From Nonomuraea sp. NEAU-A123 (lineage in GTDB: Bacteria; Actinomycetota; Actinomycetes; Streptosporangiales; Streptosporangiaceae): 64,000 bases of DNA. Where the stretch lies: positions 1-64,000 of the forward strand of contig NZ_JAHFZZ010000036.1 of NCBI RefSeq assembly GCF_018603905.1, given 5' to 3'. Position numbers and translations under genes: made by a program. How positions within the stretch are numbered: position 1 is the first letter of the stretch; every line of letters begins with the position of its first letter. The notes under the pieces are model-generated. The model saw only the letters and a program-made list of their open reading frames with translations. It ran no database searches and had not been told where the DNA came from. Below, piece after piece: positions 25,528 to 33,693 of the stretch.

Positions 25528-25830
25528 GGTCGAAGCGTTCTCATGTTGTGAGACTGAGTAGCTAAAGACCTTCGGTGGGGGTTGCGATAACGGGTCGATG
25601 GCCAGGTTGCGCAGGCCAGCCATCATCCGAGGCGCGGCGCGGGATTTGGAGGCGTCCTCACGGGAGGTGACGTCGCAAATGCGGCAAGGCCTCGATGCGC
25701 CAGTGGCCGCGGATCAGCGCGGCGATCCAGGCGTGGATGATGAGTCCCGGTGGGAGGCTGGTGATGACGTAGATCGTCACGGTGGTGGTCGTGCCGGTCT
25801 TGCGGTCAGTGCGGCGTCATTGCCCGGCCG
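25528..25830 (-). pseudogene. ISAs1-family transposase, C-terminal remnant
   Basis: Reading from about 25830 down, the frame gives TDRKTGTTTTVTIYVITSL, then AWIAALIRGHWRIEAL and, after a frameshift near 25690, DVTSREDAS and LRNLAID. These are the C-terminal motifs of ISAs1 DDE transposases. The outer end at 25532-25559 is 26/28 identical, in inverted orientation, to 29018-29045. Confidence 0.75.
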
Positions 25831-25956
25831 GTGCCCATGGTAGCTTCGGTGCCCGTTCCTCCTTAATGCCGGTAGTTCTCGACCATTTGGCGAACGCTAC
25901 GTCGCAGCTGTGCTTCTATTGCGCTAAACGTCCGCCACTCATCTGAGAGCGCTGCT

Positions 25957-26742
25957 ATGGCATGGGGAACTGTGAAGTCGTACGACGCCGTGAGAGATCG
26001 CGTTGTTATCGCGTTAGACGACGGAAAAGAAGTGCAGGTCAGTCTGTGGATGATTCTCACCCACGGTCCGCTAGAGCCAGGCCAGCGGGTCGAGTTCGAT
26101 CGCAGCGGAAGACGCAGAGGACCGCGTTCATCATCCCATCCATCGCGCGTTCCTCCCGCTAGCAATACTTATGTGACCCGCGGAGGCAAGCGTGACAGAC
26201 AGGACTCCAGTGCGCCCGCGCAAGTAACGGGGATTGTGTCAGTCTCCATCTTCCTCGAAGACGAAGTCGATGCGCCGAACATCGATAGAGCCGTGCGGGA
26301 AGTACTGGATGAGGCGGGCTATGAGATCGTCAACGAACTACCCCCCGAACTTGGTTCTTGGTTCAAAAGCCTGTTCGCTCGGGCTCGCCAAGAGGTTTCA
26401 GGCGCCGGACTCGACGAAGTAGCCAAGAAGGCTCTACGAGCAGTAGAACTGGAGCAACTGCAGCGGCGCCAGGCCTACGTCAACGAGACGAATCTGAACG
26501 CGGTCGCGAACCTTATCGATAAGTTGGAGAAGACTCCTGCGGCGGTCATCTTAATCGGATCCATCCTATTGGTGAAGACGTCTTCCAACACTCTGGTCCG
26601 AGAGCTCACGGTGGAGGAACTTCGTCATCTTGAGGAGCATCCCGAACTACTCACGGATGCCATGGGTGCTTTCAAAGCTTTCGGCGTCAACGGGTGCCCT
26701 TCGACAGCGGAGGAGTCGGGCATGGGGCAGATCGAGTTGTAG
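25957..26742 (+). CDS. Cold-shock-like N-terminus fused to unknown domain
   Basis: The product has 261 residues. Residues 1-50 (MAWGTVKSYDAV, VVIALDDGKEVQVS, LEPGQRVEFD) follow the pattern of a cold-shock/OB-fold domain. A Ser/Arg-rich linker follows (about 51-92), then a second domain starting VSVSIFLEDEVDAPNIDRAV, with GSWFKSLFARARQE, a helical stretch and a hydrophobic segment AAVILIGSILLVK. The second domain is not recognised. Base composition is clearly lower in GC than in the neighbours and the gene lies between two inverted ISAs1 remnants, so it was probably acquired. No stop or frameshift is visible. The ribosome site (GAGAGC) is weak. Confidence 0.7.
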   Translation: MAWGTVKSYDAVRDRVVIALDDGKEVQVSLWMILTHGPLEPGQRVEFDRSGRRRGPRSSSHPSRVPPASNTYVTRGGKRDRQDSSAPAQVTGIVSVSIFLEDEVDAPNIDRAVREVLDEAGYEIVNELPPELGSWFKSLFARARQEVSGAGLDEVAKKALRAVELEQLQRRQAYVNETNLNAVANLIDKLEKTPAAVILIGSILLVKTSSNTLVRELTVEELRHLEEHPELLTDAMGAFKAFGVNGCPSTAEESGMGQIEL

Positions 26743-26772
26743 CGCATGCGCCGGCATACGCGGGTTGAGTGA

Positions 26773-27030
26773 GTGAGCCCACCCCAGCTCGCCGCGCTGA
26801 TCCGCGGCCACTGGAGCATCGAGGCCCTGCACCACATCCGCGACGTCACCTACCGGGAAGACGCCTGCCGAGCCCGGATCGGAGCAGTTCCCCGCGTCCT
26901 GGCCAGCCTGCGCAACCTGGCCATCGGCCTGGCACGCCTGCTCGGCTGGACCAACATCGCCTCCGCCACCGACCACTACCGCAGCCACCCAGCCGACGGC
27001 CTTCAGCTACTCGGTGTCCCTTCCGGATGA
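26773..27030 (+). pseudogene. ISAs1-family transposase, C-terminal remnant
   Basis: The 85 residues include LAALIRGHWSIEALHHIRDV, TYREDACRARIG and ASLRNLAIGLARLLGW, the conserved C-terminus of ISAs1 transposases holding the last catalytic acid. The first three quarters of the transposase is absent. Orientation is opposite to the similar remnant at 25.5-25.8 kb. Confidence 0.8.
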
Positions 27031-27201
27031 AGTTGGCGGCTGGGACAGGTTTCGATCTGCGGCACGACACCTCGGTTCGAACGGTTTCGAGCCGTGTTGT
27101 TCAGGTCTTCCTGTCGGCGAGAGAGCTTAACGTCCGGGGTAGGGCGGCGGCGCTGGGGCGGGCCGCCGATCGGTGACCCGCCCGCGTCGCGCCGCCGCCG
27201 G

Positions 27202-28452
27202 TCACGGTGTGGCCGTGCCCCCGTCCACGCCGATCGCCGGGAGCGGCCGTGCCGCCCTGGTCGCCGCGCCCGCGTCTGGCCCGCACGCCGCCTCCAGCAG
27301 GTGGTTCCCGATCGCGAAGTCGATGGCGTGCGTGACAGGACTACCGTTCTCGTCGAGCTGCTGGTAGTTCCTCAGGTTGGTGCCGAAGGCGAACTGGCGG
27401 CCGCCGCCGGTGTTGGAGAACGCGAAGGTCTGCATGCCGGGGACGCTCCCGTCGTGCCCCCAGAACCTGCCGCACGGCAGGTCGAGGGGGTAGATCCCGA
27501 GACCGTAGTCGATCACGGCGCCCGAGAACGACCGGATGGGCACGGTCTTCTGCATCTCGGCGAGCAGAGTCGCGTCGAGCAGCTCACCGCGCAGCAGCAG
27601 CCGGAAGAAGCGGTTGAGGTCCTCCATCGTCGAGGCGACCGCACCCGACGTCCAGGCCCAGGACATGTTGTAGACGCTGTAGTCCTTGGGCGGGTCGAAG
27701 TAGCCGAACAGCGCCTCGTACGCCTTGGAGCTCGGCCCAGGCAGGTACGGCGTGCGTGGGAACGACGTGTGCCGCAGCCCAGCCTTGCGGAAGACGTGGT
27801 CGGTGATGTACCGCTCGGCGCTCGTGCCCGTCACCTTCTCCAGCAGCAGGCCGGCGATGACGAAGTTCGTGTTCGAGTACGATCCGGGTGTCACCCCCGG
27901 CTGCCCGGTCGCGGGGGCGCCGAGCCCCGCCCGCGCCAGCTCCTCCGGCGGGAAGGCGCGGAAGCGGTTGGCGTCCAGGCTCTCGATCGTCGGGAAGATC
28001 ACCTCGGTGTGGTTGGCGATGTGGCTGGTGTGGTTGAGCAGCATGCGTACGGTGATCTGCTGCCCGCGCTCACCCGGGATCAGATCCGGCAGGTAGCGGC
28101 CGATGGGGGCGTCGAGCTCGATCGTGCCCTTGCCGACCTGCTGTAGCACGGCCACGGCGACGAACGACTTGGTGATGCTCCCGGCCCGGTGCACCATCTC
28201 GGGCCGCATCGGGCGGCGGGTCTCGATGTCGGCGACGCCTGCGGCGCCCTTCCAGCTCCGCCGGCCGTCCATGACGTTCGCATAGGTGCCGTACATGCCG
28301 GCCTCGTGCATGGCGTCCAGCGTCTGCCGCAGCCGCTGCCGGTCGAGGCCGCCGTCCTCAGCGGCGGCCGCGGGTGCCGCCGCGAGCAGCGCGGCGGCCA
28401 GGGTCGCGGCTCCCAGCCGCGAGGCGAGCGTGCTGTATCGACGAATGGTCAT
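27202..28452 (-). CDS. Secreted serine hydrolase, beta-lactamase class C fold
   Basis: The ATG at 28452 gives 416 residues with a signal peptide cleaved near AAAA-ED (about 31). Penicillin-binding fold motifs are present: SITK (92-95) as S-x-x-K, GSYSNTNF (about 195) as Y-x-N, and GHDGSVPG as the H-x-G/K-T-G equivalent. This matches D-alanyl-D-alanine carboxypeptidase/esterase-type members (Streptomyces R61-like) rather than true beta-lactamases. It acts outside the cell on peptides, peptidoglycan or esters. It sits inside the ISAs1-bracketed segment but has normal high-GC codon use. Confidence 0.88.
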   Translation of the reverse strand: MTIRRYSTLASRLGAATLAAALLAAAPAAAAEDGGLDRQRLRQTLDAMHEAGMYGTYANVMDGRRSWKGAAGVADIETRRPMRPEMVHRAGSITKSFVAVAVLQQVGKGTIELDAPIGRYLPDLIPGERGQQITVRMLLNHTSHIANHTEVIFPTIESLDANRFRAFPPEELARAGLGAPATGQPGVTPGSYSNTNFVIAGLLLEKVTGTSAERYITDHVFRKAGLRHTSFPRTPYLPGPSSKAYEALFGYFDPPKDYSVYNMSWAWTSGAVASTMEDLNRFFRLLLRGELLDATLLAEMQKTVPIRSFSGAVIDYGLGIYPLDLPCGRFWGHDGSVPGMQTFAFSNTGGGRQFAFGTNLRNYQQLDENGSPVTHAIDFAIGNHLLEAACGPDAGAATRAARPLPAIGVDGGTATP

Positions 28453-28607
28453 GGCGCTCAGCATGAGCCTTCCGCTCGGCGGAGGTTAGTGCGCTGTGTC
28501 ACGGGTCCCGCATGACAGAAGTCAGCTCTCACACCAAGTCGGCCGGGCGCTGGGCCGGCGCCTCCTGGGCCTGATCGGGAAGAAGGGTTGATGGACCCGG
28601 CCTCGGG
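28453..28607. other. Promoter-side intergenic region
   Basis: This is the sequence upstream of the serine hydrolase gene. No further gene or clear palindrome is seen. Beyond it lie the broken winged-helix gene and an ISAs1 end. Confidence 0.4.
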
Positions 28608-28905
28608 AATCAGGCGGGTGGGTCGCTCTCGGTCTTCTGGCCGCAGCAGGAGATCTTGCCGCTCGTGCGGAGCTCGCCCAAGGCGGGCCGGACCGCGTGG
28701 GGGGCAGGTGCGAGCACTTGGCGAAGGTGGCGATGGTGACGATTAGCGGCCCGGCCGGCACGCGTGCGGCGCCGGTCCAGATCTTGTGGGCGATGTAGTC
28801 GGTGACGTCGGCTGACGGTTCGGCGGGGCCGGTGACCTCCAGGTCCTGCAGTATGGCGGCGGTTTCGGCCAGGGGCCTCGCGCAGCCGGCCAGCGCGCAA
28901 AGCCG
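28608..28905 (-). pseudogene. Degenerate winged-helix (GntR-like) gene
   Basis: Reading down from 28905, one frame gives ETAAILQDLEVTG, DYIAHKIWTGAARVPAGPL and TIATFAKC. A frameshift near 28705 then continues as AVRPALGELRTSGKIS and CCGQKTES to a stop at 28608. Together these follow the pattern of a GntR-type winged helix (tract before the recognition helix, then R-x-A-L-x-x-L-x-x-x-G-x-I). The N-terminus is cut off next to an ISAs1 end. The assignment is from pattern only. Confidence 0.4.
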
Positions 28906-28912
28906 TTATGGC

Positions 28913-29045
28913 TGAGCATTTTGCCTTACCAAGATCGGAGCCGAAGGCGGAATCCGACGACTCAACCTGAACACCGACACCAACACGCGAACACCGACAG
29001 CTTCAACTGCAACCGACACTCGGTCTCACGACATGAGAACGCTTC
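28913..29045 (+). mobile_element. ISAs1-type terminal fragment
   Basis: Bases 29018-29045 repeat, in inverted orientation and with 26/28 identity, the transposon end at 25532-25559 (the CTCACGACATGAGAACGCTT region). The adjoining bases carry no transposase frame. The rest of the gap to 29241 shows no gene. Confidence 0.6.
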
Positions 29046-29241
29046 AGCCCTGGAGGTCGGCCAGGCGCAAGACGGCGGGTGATTCTGTTTTGCGCCCAGT
29101 CCGCCGCGCCGTGCGCGGGACTGTTTTGTGTCACACGTCTCGCCGACGCCATCCATTATCTCGGTACGCCGCGAAAGGCGCCTCCCACGCCAGGCAGCCG
29201 CAGAAGGCACCTTTTCGCGCTATCTCACATTCGTCCGGCGA

Positions 29242-29580
29242 TCAAGCTCGCTGCCAGCCCTCAGGAAGGCCCGGAAGAGTCGCTCGCTGTTGGCCGGGCG
29301 CCGCGTCGTAGTAAAGGAAGAGCGCCCAGTCCCGCCCGTTGGTCGCGCAGGCCGAATGGTCCCAGGTCCACCAGCCTTGACTGGCGCCCCATCTACGCTG
29401 AGCCTCGCAGGTTCCCTCATCTGGGTAGAAATTGAAGATGTACCAGACTCCTGGTGTCGCGTTCGAGCTCACGGCGGACGGAACGCTGTCCGCCCATGTG
29501 GGCGCGGCCAGGGTCAGGCCGCCGGCTGCCAGAGCGGCCATGATGGTGAGCGTCGTCGCGGCTTTCTTGATTTTCTGCAT
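29242..29580 (-). CDS. Tiny secreted protein, two Cys (member 1)
   Basis: The ATG at 29580 follows AGGAGAGAACT. The 112-residue product has a signal peptide (AATTLTIMAALAAGGLTLAA, cleavage near PTWADS) and a short mature part with a Cys pair (TCEAQRRWGA, HSACAT), several Trp and the ending region WALFLYYDAAP, then PGLPEGWQRA. The WALxxxYDxAP element is shared with the next upstream gene, which makes them paralogues. Extracellular location is likely, function unknown. It is the last of three consecutive minus-strand genes. Confidence 0.75.
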   Translation of the reverse strand: MQKIKKAATTLTIMAALAAGGLTLAAPTWADSVPSAVSSNATPGVWYIFNFYPDEGTCEAQRRWGASQGWWTWDHSACATNGRDWALFLYYDAAPGQQRATLPGLPEGWQRA

Positions 29581-29609
29581 AGTTCTCTCCTGGATTGTCG
29601 CGGCGGACG

Positions 29610-29897
29610 TCAGGGGGCGGGGTCGTAGATGACCCAGAGGGCCCACCGGCCGTCGAGCGGTCGGCAGGTGAATCCGATCGCGCCGTTCCCGTGCACGTAG
29701 TCCCGGCCGACTTCGGCGCAGCTTTGCGCGCTGGAATACCATCCGCCCCATTCTTGATGGCTGGCCACCTGCGCGGGACCCGCCGACTGGCGGCTCGCCG
29801 AGCTGCTCTGCGTCGCGAATGCGGGGACCACGGGAGTCAACGCCAGGGTTAGGCCGACTGCACCGGTGACTACTCGTCTTGCCATGCGATCAAGCAT
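29610..29897 (-). CDS. Tiny secreted protein, two Cys (member 2)
   Basis: The ATG at 29897 follows AAGGGAGAAAAC; the open frame upstream of it is the neighbouring gene read out of frame. The 95-residue product has a signal peptide (VVTGAVGLTLALTPVVPAFA) and a mature part of about 65 residues with EWGGWYSSAQSCAEVG, GFTCRPLDGRWALWVIYDPAP at the very end. The C-terminal block parallels that of member 1. The Cys pair could form a disulfide. It lies 29 bases upstream of member 1, so one operon is likely. Confidence 0.75.
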   Translation of the reverse strand: MLDRMARRVVTGAVGLTLALTPVVPAFATQSSSASRQSAGPAQVASHQEWGGWYSSAQSCAEVGRDYVHGNGAIGFTCRPLDGRWALWVIYDPAP

Positions 29898-29935
29898 GTT
29901 TTCTCCCTTTTTTCGGTCGCTGGAACAGCGAATCC

Positions 29936-30247
29936 TCAGCTGGGGACAGAGACGCTCAGGCGTTCTCCTACCGGCATGGGATTCGTTCCCGGTGCGACGA
30001 CCAGGGACATTCCCTGGCATTGCGCTCCTTGGTAGACGGTGGCGAAGACGTTCGTACGATTGGTGACCGTGGTGAAGGCCGACGTGGTGCTGTGGCAGCC
30101 GGCCGTTGGATTGTTGAACACTATTCTTGGGCCGGACGGACTGGAGGAAAGAATCAGCGTTCCCGTGGCGGCGTCGGCGGGTGTAGTGGAGAGCGCCATG
30201 CCTGCAGCCAGTGCTGTCATCGCGAGTAGCCGTACCGTCGTTCTCAA
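29936..30247 (-). CDS. Tiny secreted protein, two Cys (member 3)
   Basis: A TTG start at 30247 follows AAAGGACGG. The 103-residue product has a signal peptide (VRLLAMTALAAGMALSTTPADA) and a mature beta-rich part with Cys in PTAGCHSTT and GAQCQGMSLVV, and ends ERLSVSVPS. It is less like members 1 and 2 than they are to each other; the YQGAQCQGMSL pattern recalls beta/gamma-crystallin-type secreted proteins. It heads the three-gene run, 38 bases before member 2. Confidence 0.7.
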   Translation of the reverse strand: MRTTVRLLAMTALAAGMALSTTPADAATGTLILSSSPSGPRIVFNNPTAGCHSTTSAFTTVTNRTNVFATVYQGAQCQGMSLVVAPGTNPMPVGERLSVSVPS

Positions 30248-30604
30248 TGCGGGCCGTCCTTTCGTCGCGGATCTCTCTAGGATTTCTTATGTGGCGGCCA
30301 TTTCGAGGCCGCTTGTCGAAATCATGGTCGCCGTTCTGGCTGTCGTTGTGCTGACGTGTCACTGACATGGGCCTGGCGCAGACTGGCTATGCGGTGAAAT
30401 GGTGTTTTAAGCCGGAAAATGCAGCACATTTGACGCGTAATCCGGTCAGTGCGTGGACATGGAGGGTTGCCGTGATTGCGAGGTCGTGTCGGCAAGGGAG
30501 AAGCGGGGTGCGGACCGCCTGCCACGGTCCGAGCGCCGGCGCGCGACCTCGTCGATCATGGCCCGGCCCAGCCGCGTGCGGCTTAACTGACCTGGGAGGA
30601 TGCG
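30248..30604. other. Divergent intergenic region
   Basis: This 357-base gap separates the secreted-protein run from the epimerase-type gene. It contains ATTTCGA (30300-30306) and TCGAAAT (30316-30322) as an inverted pair, and GCGGCC/GGCCGC just before it, possible operator material for the secreted-protein genes. No coding frame is credible. Confidence 0.4.
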
Positions 30605-31663
30605 ATGAACGGCGACACCGTGCTGGTGACCGGGGGGTCGGGCTTCCTGGCGGGCTTCTGCGTCGCTCAGTTGCTCCAGGAGGGCTACCGCGTGCGGACC
30701 ACCGTGCGTTCCGCCGCCAGGGAGCAGGAGGTCCGCGAGGCCATGAAGGTCGCCGGGGTGGTGGCGGGAGACTCGTTGTCGTTCGTGGTCGCGGATCTGA
30801 CGTCGGACACGCGCTGGGCGGAGGCCGTCGAAGGCTGCGCCTATGTGCTGCACGTCGCCTCGCCGTTGCCCTCCACCGCCCCGAAGGACGAGAACGAGGT
30901 GCTCGTTCCCGCCATTGAGGGGACGCTGCGGGTGCTGCGTGCGGCGAGGGACGCCGGAGTGCGGCGGGTCGTGGTCACCTCCTCCTTCGTCACGATCGGC
31001 TACGGACACCCCGCCACCGACCGCGCGTTCACCGAAGAGGACTGGACCGACATCAACGGCCCGGGCGTCACCCCGTACGTCAAGTCCAAGGTGCTGGCCG
31101 AACGGGCCGCCTGGGACTTCATGGACCGGGAGGGCGGCGCGCTGGAGCTGGCCGTGGTCAACCCGGTCGGCATCTTCGGGCCCGTACTCGGCCCGCACCT
31201 GGCCAGCTCCGTCCGCCTGATCAAGAGCCTGATGGACGGGCGGCTGCCGGGAGCGCCGGACCTGTCCTTCGGGGTGGTCGACGTCCGTGACGCCGCCGAC
31301 CTGCACCTGCGGGCGATGACCGATCCCGGCGCCGCCGGTCAGCGGTTCATCGCCACCGCCGGGGACACCGTCTTCCTCCACCAGGTCTGCCTGACCCTGC
31401 GGCAGCGGCTCGGCGCGGGCGCCCGCAAGGTCCCGGCCCGCAGGCTGCCGAGCTGGTTACTCCGCTTCGTCGCCCGCTTCGTCGCCCGCTTCGTGCCCGC
31501 GCTGCGCGGGATCGCCGGCGACCTCGGCCTCGTCCGGCACGTCGACAACACCAAGGCCCGGACCGTCCTGGACTGGCGGCCGCGCTCCAGCGAGGACAGC
31601 GTCACCGCGACCGCTCAAAGCCTTCTCGACCTCGGCCTGGTCAAGGAGGCCAAGCGTTCCTGA
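30605..31663 (+). CDS. NAD(P)-dependent epimerase/reductase, extended SDR
   Basis: The ATG at 30605 follows GGGAGGATGCG. The 352-residue product has the extended-SDR motif VTGGSGFLAGF (about 8-18), then VRTTVRS for NADP preference, DLTSD and HVASPLP, catalytic Ser in VVTSSF and YVKSK as the Tyr-x-x-x-Lys. This matches dihydroflavonol-4-reductase-like/aldehyde reductase members. A small in-frame repeat encodes FVARFVARFVP (around 31470-31500). The substrate is unknown. It is independent of the sugar cluster that starts 90 bases later. Confidence 0.9.
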   Translation: MNGDTVLVTGGSGFLAGFCVAQLLQEGYRVRTTVRSAAREQEVREAMKVAGVVAGDSLSFVVADLTSDTRWAEAVEGCAYVLHVASPLPSTAPKDENEVLVPAIEGTLRVLRAARDAGVRRVVVTSSFVTIGYGHPATDRAFTEEDWTDINGPGVTPYVKSKVLAERAAWDFMDREGGALELAVVNPVGIFGPVLGPHLASSVRLIKSLMDGRLPGAPDLSFGVVDVRDAADLHLRAMTDPGAAGQRFIATAGDTVFLHQVCLTLRQRLGAGARKVPARRLPSWLLRFVARFVARFVPALRGIAGDLGLVRHVDNTKARTVLDWRPRSSEDSVTATAQSLLDLGLVKEAKRS

Positions 31664-31717
31664 CGCCTGGCAGGGAGCCCCTGGGTCCGGCGGGTCTCAG
31701 GTTGCGCGTGGATTGCA

Positions 31718-31753
31718 TTGACATGGCGCTGACGTAATCGTACGGTCTGTCGT
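31718..31753 (+). promoter_or_regulatory. Leaderless promoter of the sugar operon
   Basis: TTGACA (31718-31723) and TACGGT (31741-31746) are 17 bases apart. The predicted start of transcription falls at or just before the ATG at 31754, which has no ribosome site, so the mRNA is probably leaderless. This is the only good promoter seen before the ten-gene run. Confidence 0.65.
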
Positions 31754-32767
31754 ATGTCTAGTCAGTCGCGAATAGATATTCAATTGCCCTTGTTCGGTGC
31801 CGGCATCTGGCACTTCGGCCGGTACGTCGACCGCTACGCGACCGACGGCTACGGCCCGCCGGTGGACACCCTCGGCGCCATCGACCTGGCCGGTCAGGTG
31901 GGCGAGCTGTCCGTCGTGGACCTGACCTACCCGTTCGACCCGGTGGACCTCCCCGTAGAACGGGTGGAGGAAGCTCTCAAGAGCAACGGGCTGCGGGCCA
32001 TCGCGGTGACCCCCGAGATCTATACCCGGCGTTTCTCCCGCGGCGCGTTCACCAACCCCGACGAGGGAGTACGCCGCCAGGCGATCGAGTTGGTGTCCGA
32101 GGCCGCCGAGGTCGCCAGGCGGCTGGGCTGCGATTACGTGAAGCTGTGGCCGGGGCAGGACGGCTGGGACTACCCGTTCCAGTCCGACCACTCCGAGCTG
32201 TGGCGCCTGTCGCTGGACGCCGTGCGTGAGCTGGCGACGAGCTTCCCCGACCTGCGGTTCGCCATCGAGTACAAGCCGCGTGAGCCGCGTAACACGATGG
32301 TGTTCTCCTCGGTGGCCAAGACGTTGCTGGGGATCGAGGAGATCGGCCTGCCCAACGTCGGCATCCTGCTCGACTTCGGCCACTCGCTCTACGGCGGCGA
32401 GTCGCCTGCCGACGCGGCGCGGCTGGCGATCTCGCGCGGGCGGCTGTTCGCGATCGACGTCAACGACAACTACCGGGGCTGGGACGACGACATGGTCGTC
32501 GGCTCGGTGCACCTGACCGAGACCTTCGAGTTCTTCTACGCGTTGCGTGAGGCCGGCTGGGACGGGGTGTGGCAGCTCGACCAGTTCCCGTTCCGTGAGG
32601 ACTCGGTCGAGGCGGCCCGTGCGGGGATCCGCGTGATGAAGGCCATTCACCGCGCCCTCGGCCTCGTCGACCGTGAGGCCCTGGCCGCAGCGCAGCGGGC
32701 ACAGGACGCGCTGGCGGCCCAGCGCATCGTCCAGCGGGCGCTGCTGAGCGTCATGGCGGATCAGTGA
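31754..32767 (+). CDS. Sugar isomerase/epimerase (candidate D-apiose isomerase)
   Basis: The product has 337 residues and is of the xylose-isomerase-like/AP endonuclease 2 TIM-barrel family: PLFGAGIWHFGRYVDRYATD at the N-terminus, GCDYVKLWPGQDGWDYPFQ, AIEYKPREPR (metal Glu), GILLDFGHSLYGGES (metal Asp/His), AIDVNDNYRGWDDDM and WQLDQFPFRED. These are the metal-ligand positions of cofactor-requiring sugar isomerases. Its neighbours are a split transketolase and an FGGY kinase, the set used for D-apiose (isomerase, apulose kinase, apulose-4-phosphate transketolase). The specific substrate is inference; the isomerase fold is strong. Confidence 0.88.
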   Translation: MSSQSRIDIQLPLFGAGIWHFGRYVDRYATDGYGPPVDTLGAIDLAGQVGELSVVDLTYPFDPVDLPVERVEEALKSNGLRAIAVTPEIYTRRFSRGAFTNPDEGVRRQAIELVSEAAEVARRLGCDYVKLWPGQDGWDYPFQSDHSELWRLSLDAVRELATSFPDLRFAIEYKPREPRNTMVFSSVAKTLLGIEEIGLPNVGILLDFGHSLYGGESPADAARLAISRGRLFAIDVNDNYRGWDDDMVVGSVHLTETFEFFYALREAGWDGVWQLDQFPFREDSVEAARAGIRVMKAIHRALGLVDREALAAAQRAQDALAAQRIVQRALLSVMADQ

Positions 32768-33693
32768 TGGCCCTGCTTCCCCCAGATGCCGCGCGGTCGG
32801 CCGGCTACCGCGAGCTGACCGCCCGGATCCGGCAAGCCGCCCAACTCGACCGCGACACGGCCGCCGCCCAACCCGACCGCGAGACGGCCGCCGCTGCGGA
32901 GCTCGCCCGGGTGGCCACCGACGTGCGCCGGAGCGTCGTGCGCATGATCGACCGCGCCCGCATGGGCCACATCGGCGGCGACCTGTCCGTCACCGATATC
33001 CTGGTGACCTGCTTCTACGGCGTCATGTCAGTAGACCCGGAAAACCCGCACTGGCCCGGACGCGACCGTTTCGTGCTGAGCAAGGGCCACTGCGCCGCCG
33101 CCCTGTACTCCACCCTCGCCCACTGCGGCTTCTTCGACCCCGCCGAGCTGGACACCTTCATGGCCCCGCTGTCGGCGCTCAACGGGCACCCCAACAAGGT
33201 CAAGGTGCCCGGCGTGGAGACCAACACCGGCGCCCTGGGCCACGGCCTCCCCGTGGCCACCGGCTGCGCGCTCGCCGCCAAGATGGACAGCGCGTCCTGG
33301 CGCACGTTCGTGGTCCTGGGTGACGGCGAACTGCAGGAGGGCAGCAACTGGGAAGCGGCGATGGCGGCCGCGCACCACGGGCTGTCGTCCCTGACGGCCG
33401 TCATCGACCGCAACCGCCTCCAGCAGGGGGCCAGGACCGAGGACACCAACGCCCTGGACTCGCTGCCCGACAAATGGCGCAGCTTCGGCTGGGAGGTACG
33501 CGAGGTCGACGGCCACGACCACCTCGCCCTGCTGGACGCCTTGAGCGGCTCGTCCACCGGGCGTCCGGTCGCTGTCATCGCCAACACGATCAAGGGAAAG
33601 GGCGTGTCGTTCATGGAGGACCGGGTGGAGTGGCATCACAAGGTGCCCACCGCCGAGCAGGTCGAGACGGCGCTGGCGGAGCTGGCCGGATGA
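32767..33693 (+). CDS. Transketolase, N-terminal (ThDP-binding) subunit
   Basis: The ATG at 32767 overlaps the preceding stop (TGATG). The 308-residue product carries the pyrophosphate-binding half of transketolase: ARMGHIGGDLSVTDIL, SKGHCAAALY, GALGHGLPVATGCALAAK, and the ThDP motif GDGELQEGSNWEAAMAAAHH followed by DRNRLQ. The subunit pairs with the next gene to make an active site. Split transketolases are used for sugars such as apulose 4-phosphate in catabolic operons; that role fits here. An N-terminal extension (about 1-45) has a short repeat (DRDTAAAQPDRETAAA). Confidence 0.92.
   Translation: MALLPPDAARSAGYRELTARIRQAAQLDRDTAAAQPDRETAAAAELARVATDVRRSVVRMIDRARMGHIGGDLSVTDILVTCFYGVMSVDPENPHWPGRDRFVLSKGHCAAALYSTLAHCGFFDPAELDTFMAPLSALNGHPNKVKVPGVETNTGALGHGLPVATGCALAAKMDSASWRTFVVLGDGELQEGSNWEAAMAAAHHGLSSLTAVIDRNRLQQGARTEDTNALDSLPDKWRSFGWEVREVDGHDHLALLDALSGSSTGRPVAVIANTIKGKGVSFMEDRVEWHHKVPTAEQVETALAELAG

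Noticed and set aside
30294..30322. Overlapping short inverted repeats near the secreted-protein genes
   Set aside because: Arms of 6-7 bases in GC-rich sequence are expected by chance; kept only as a note in the gap entry.
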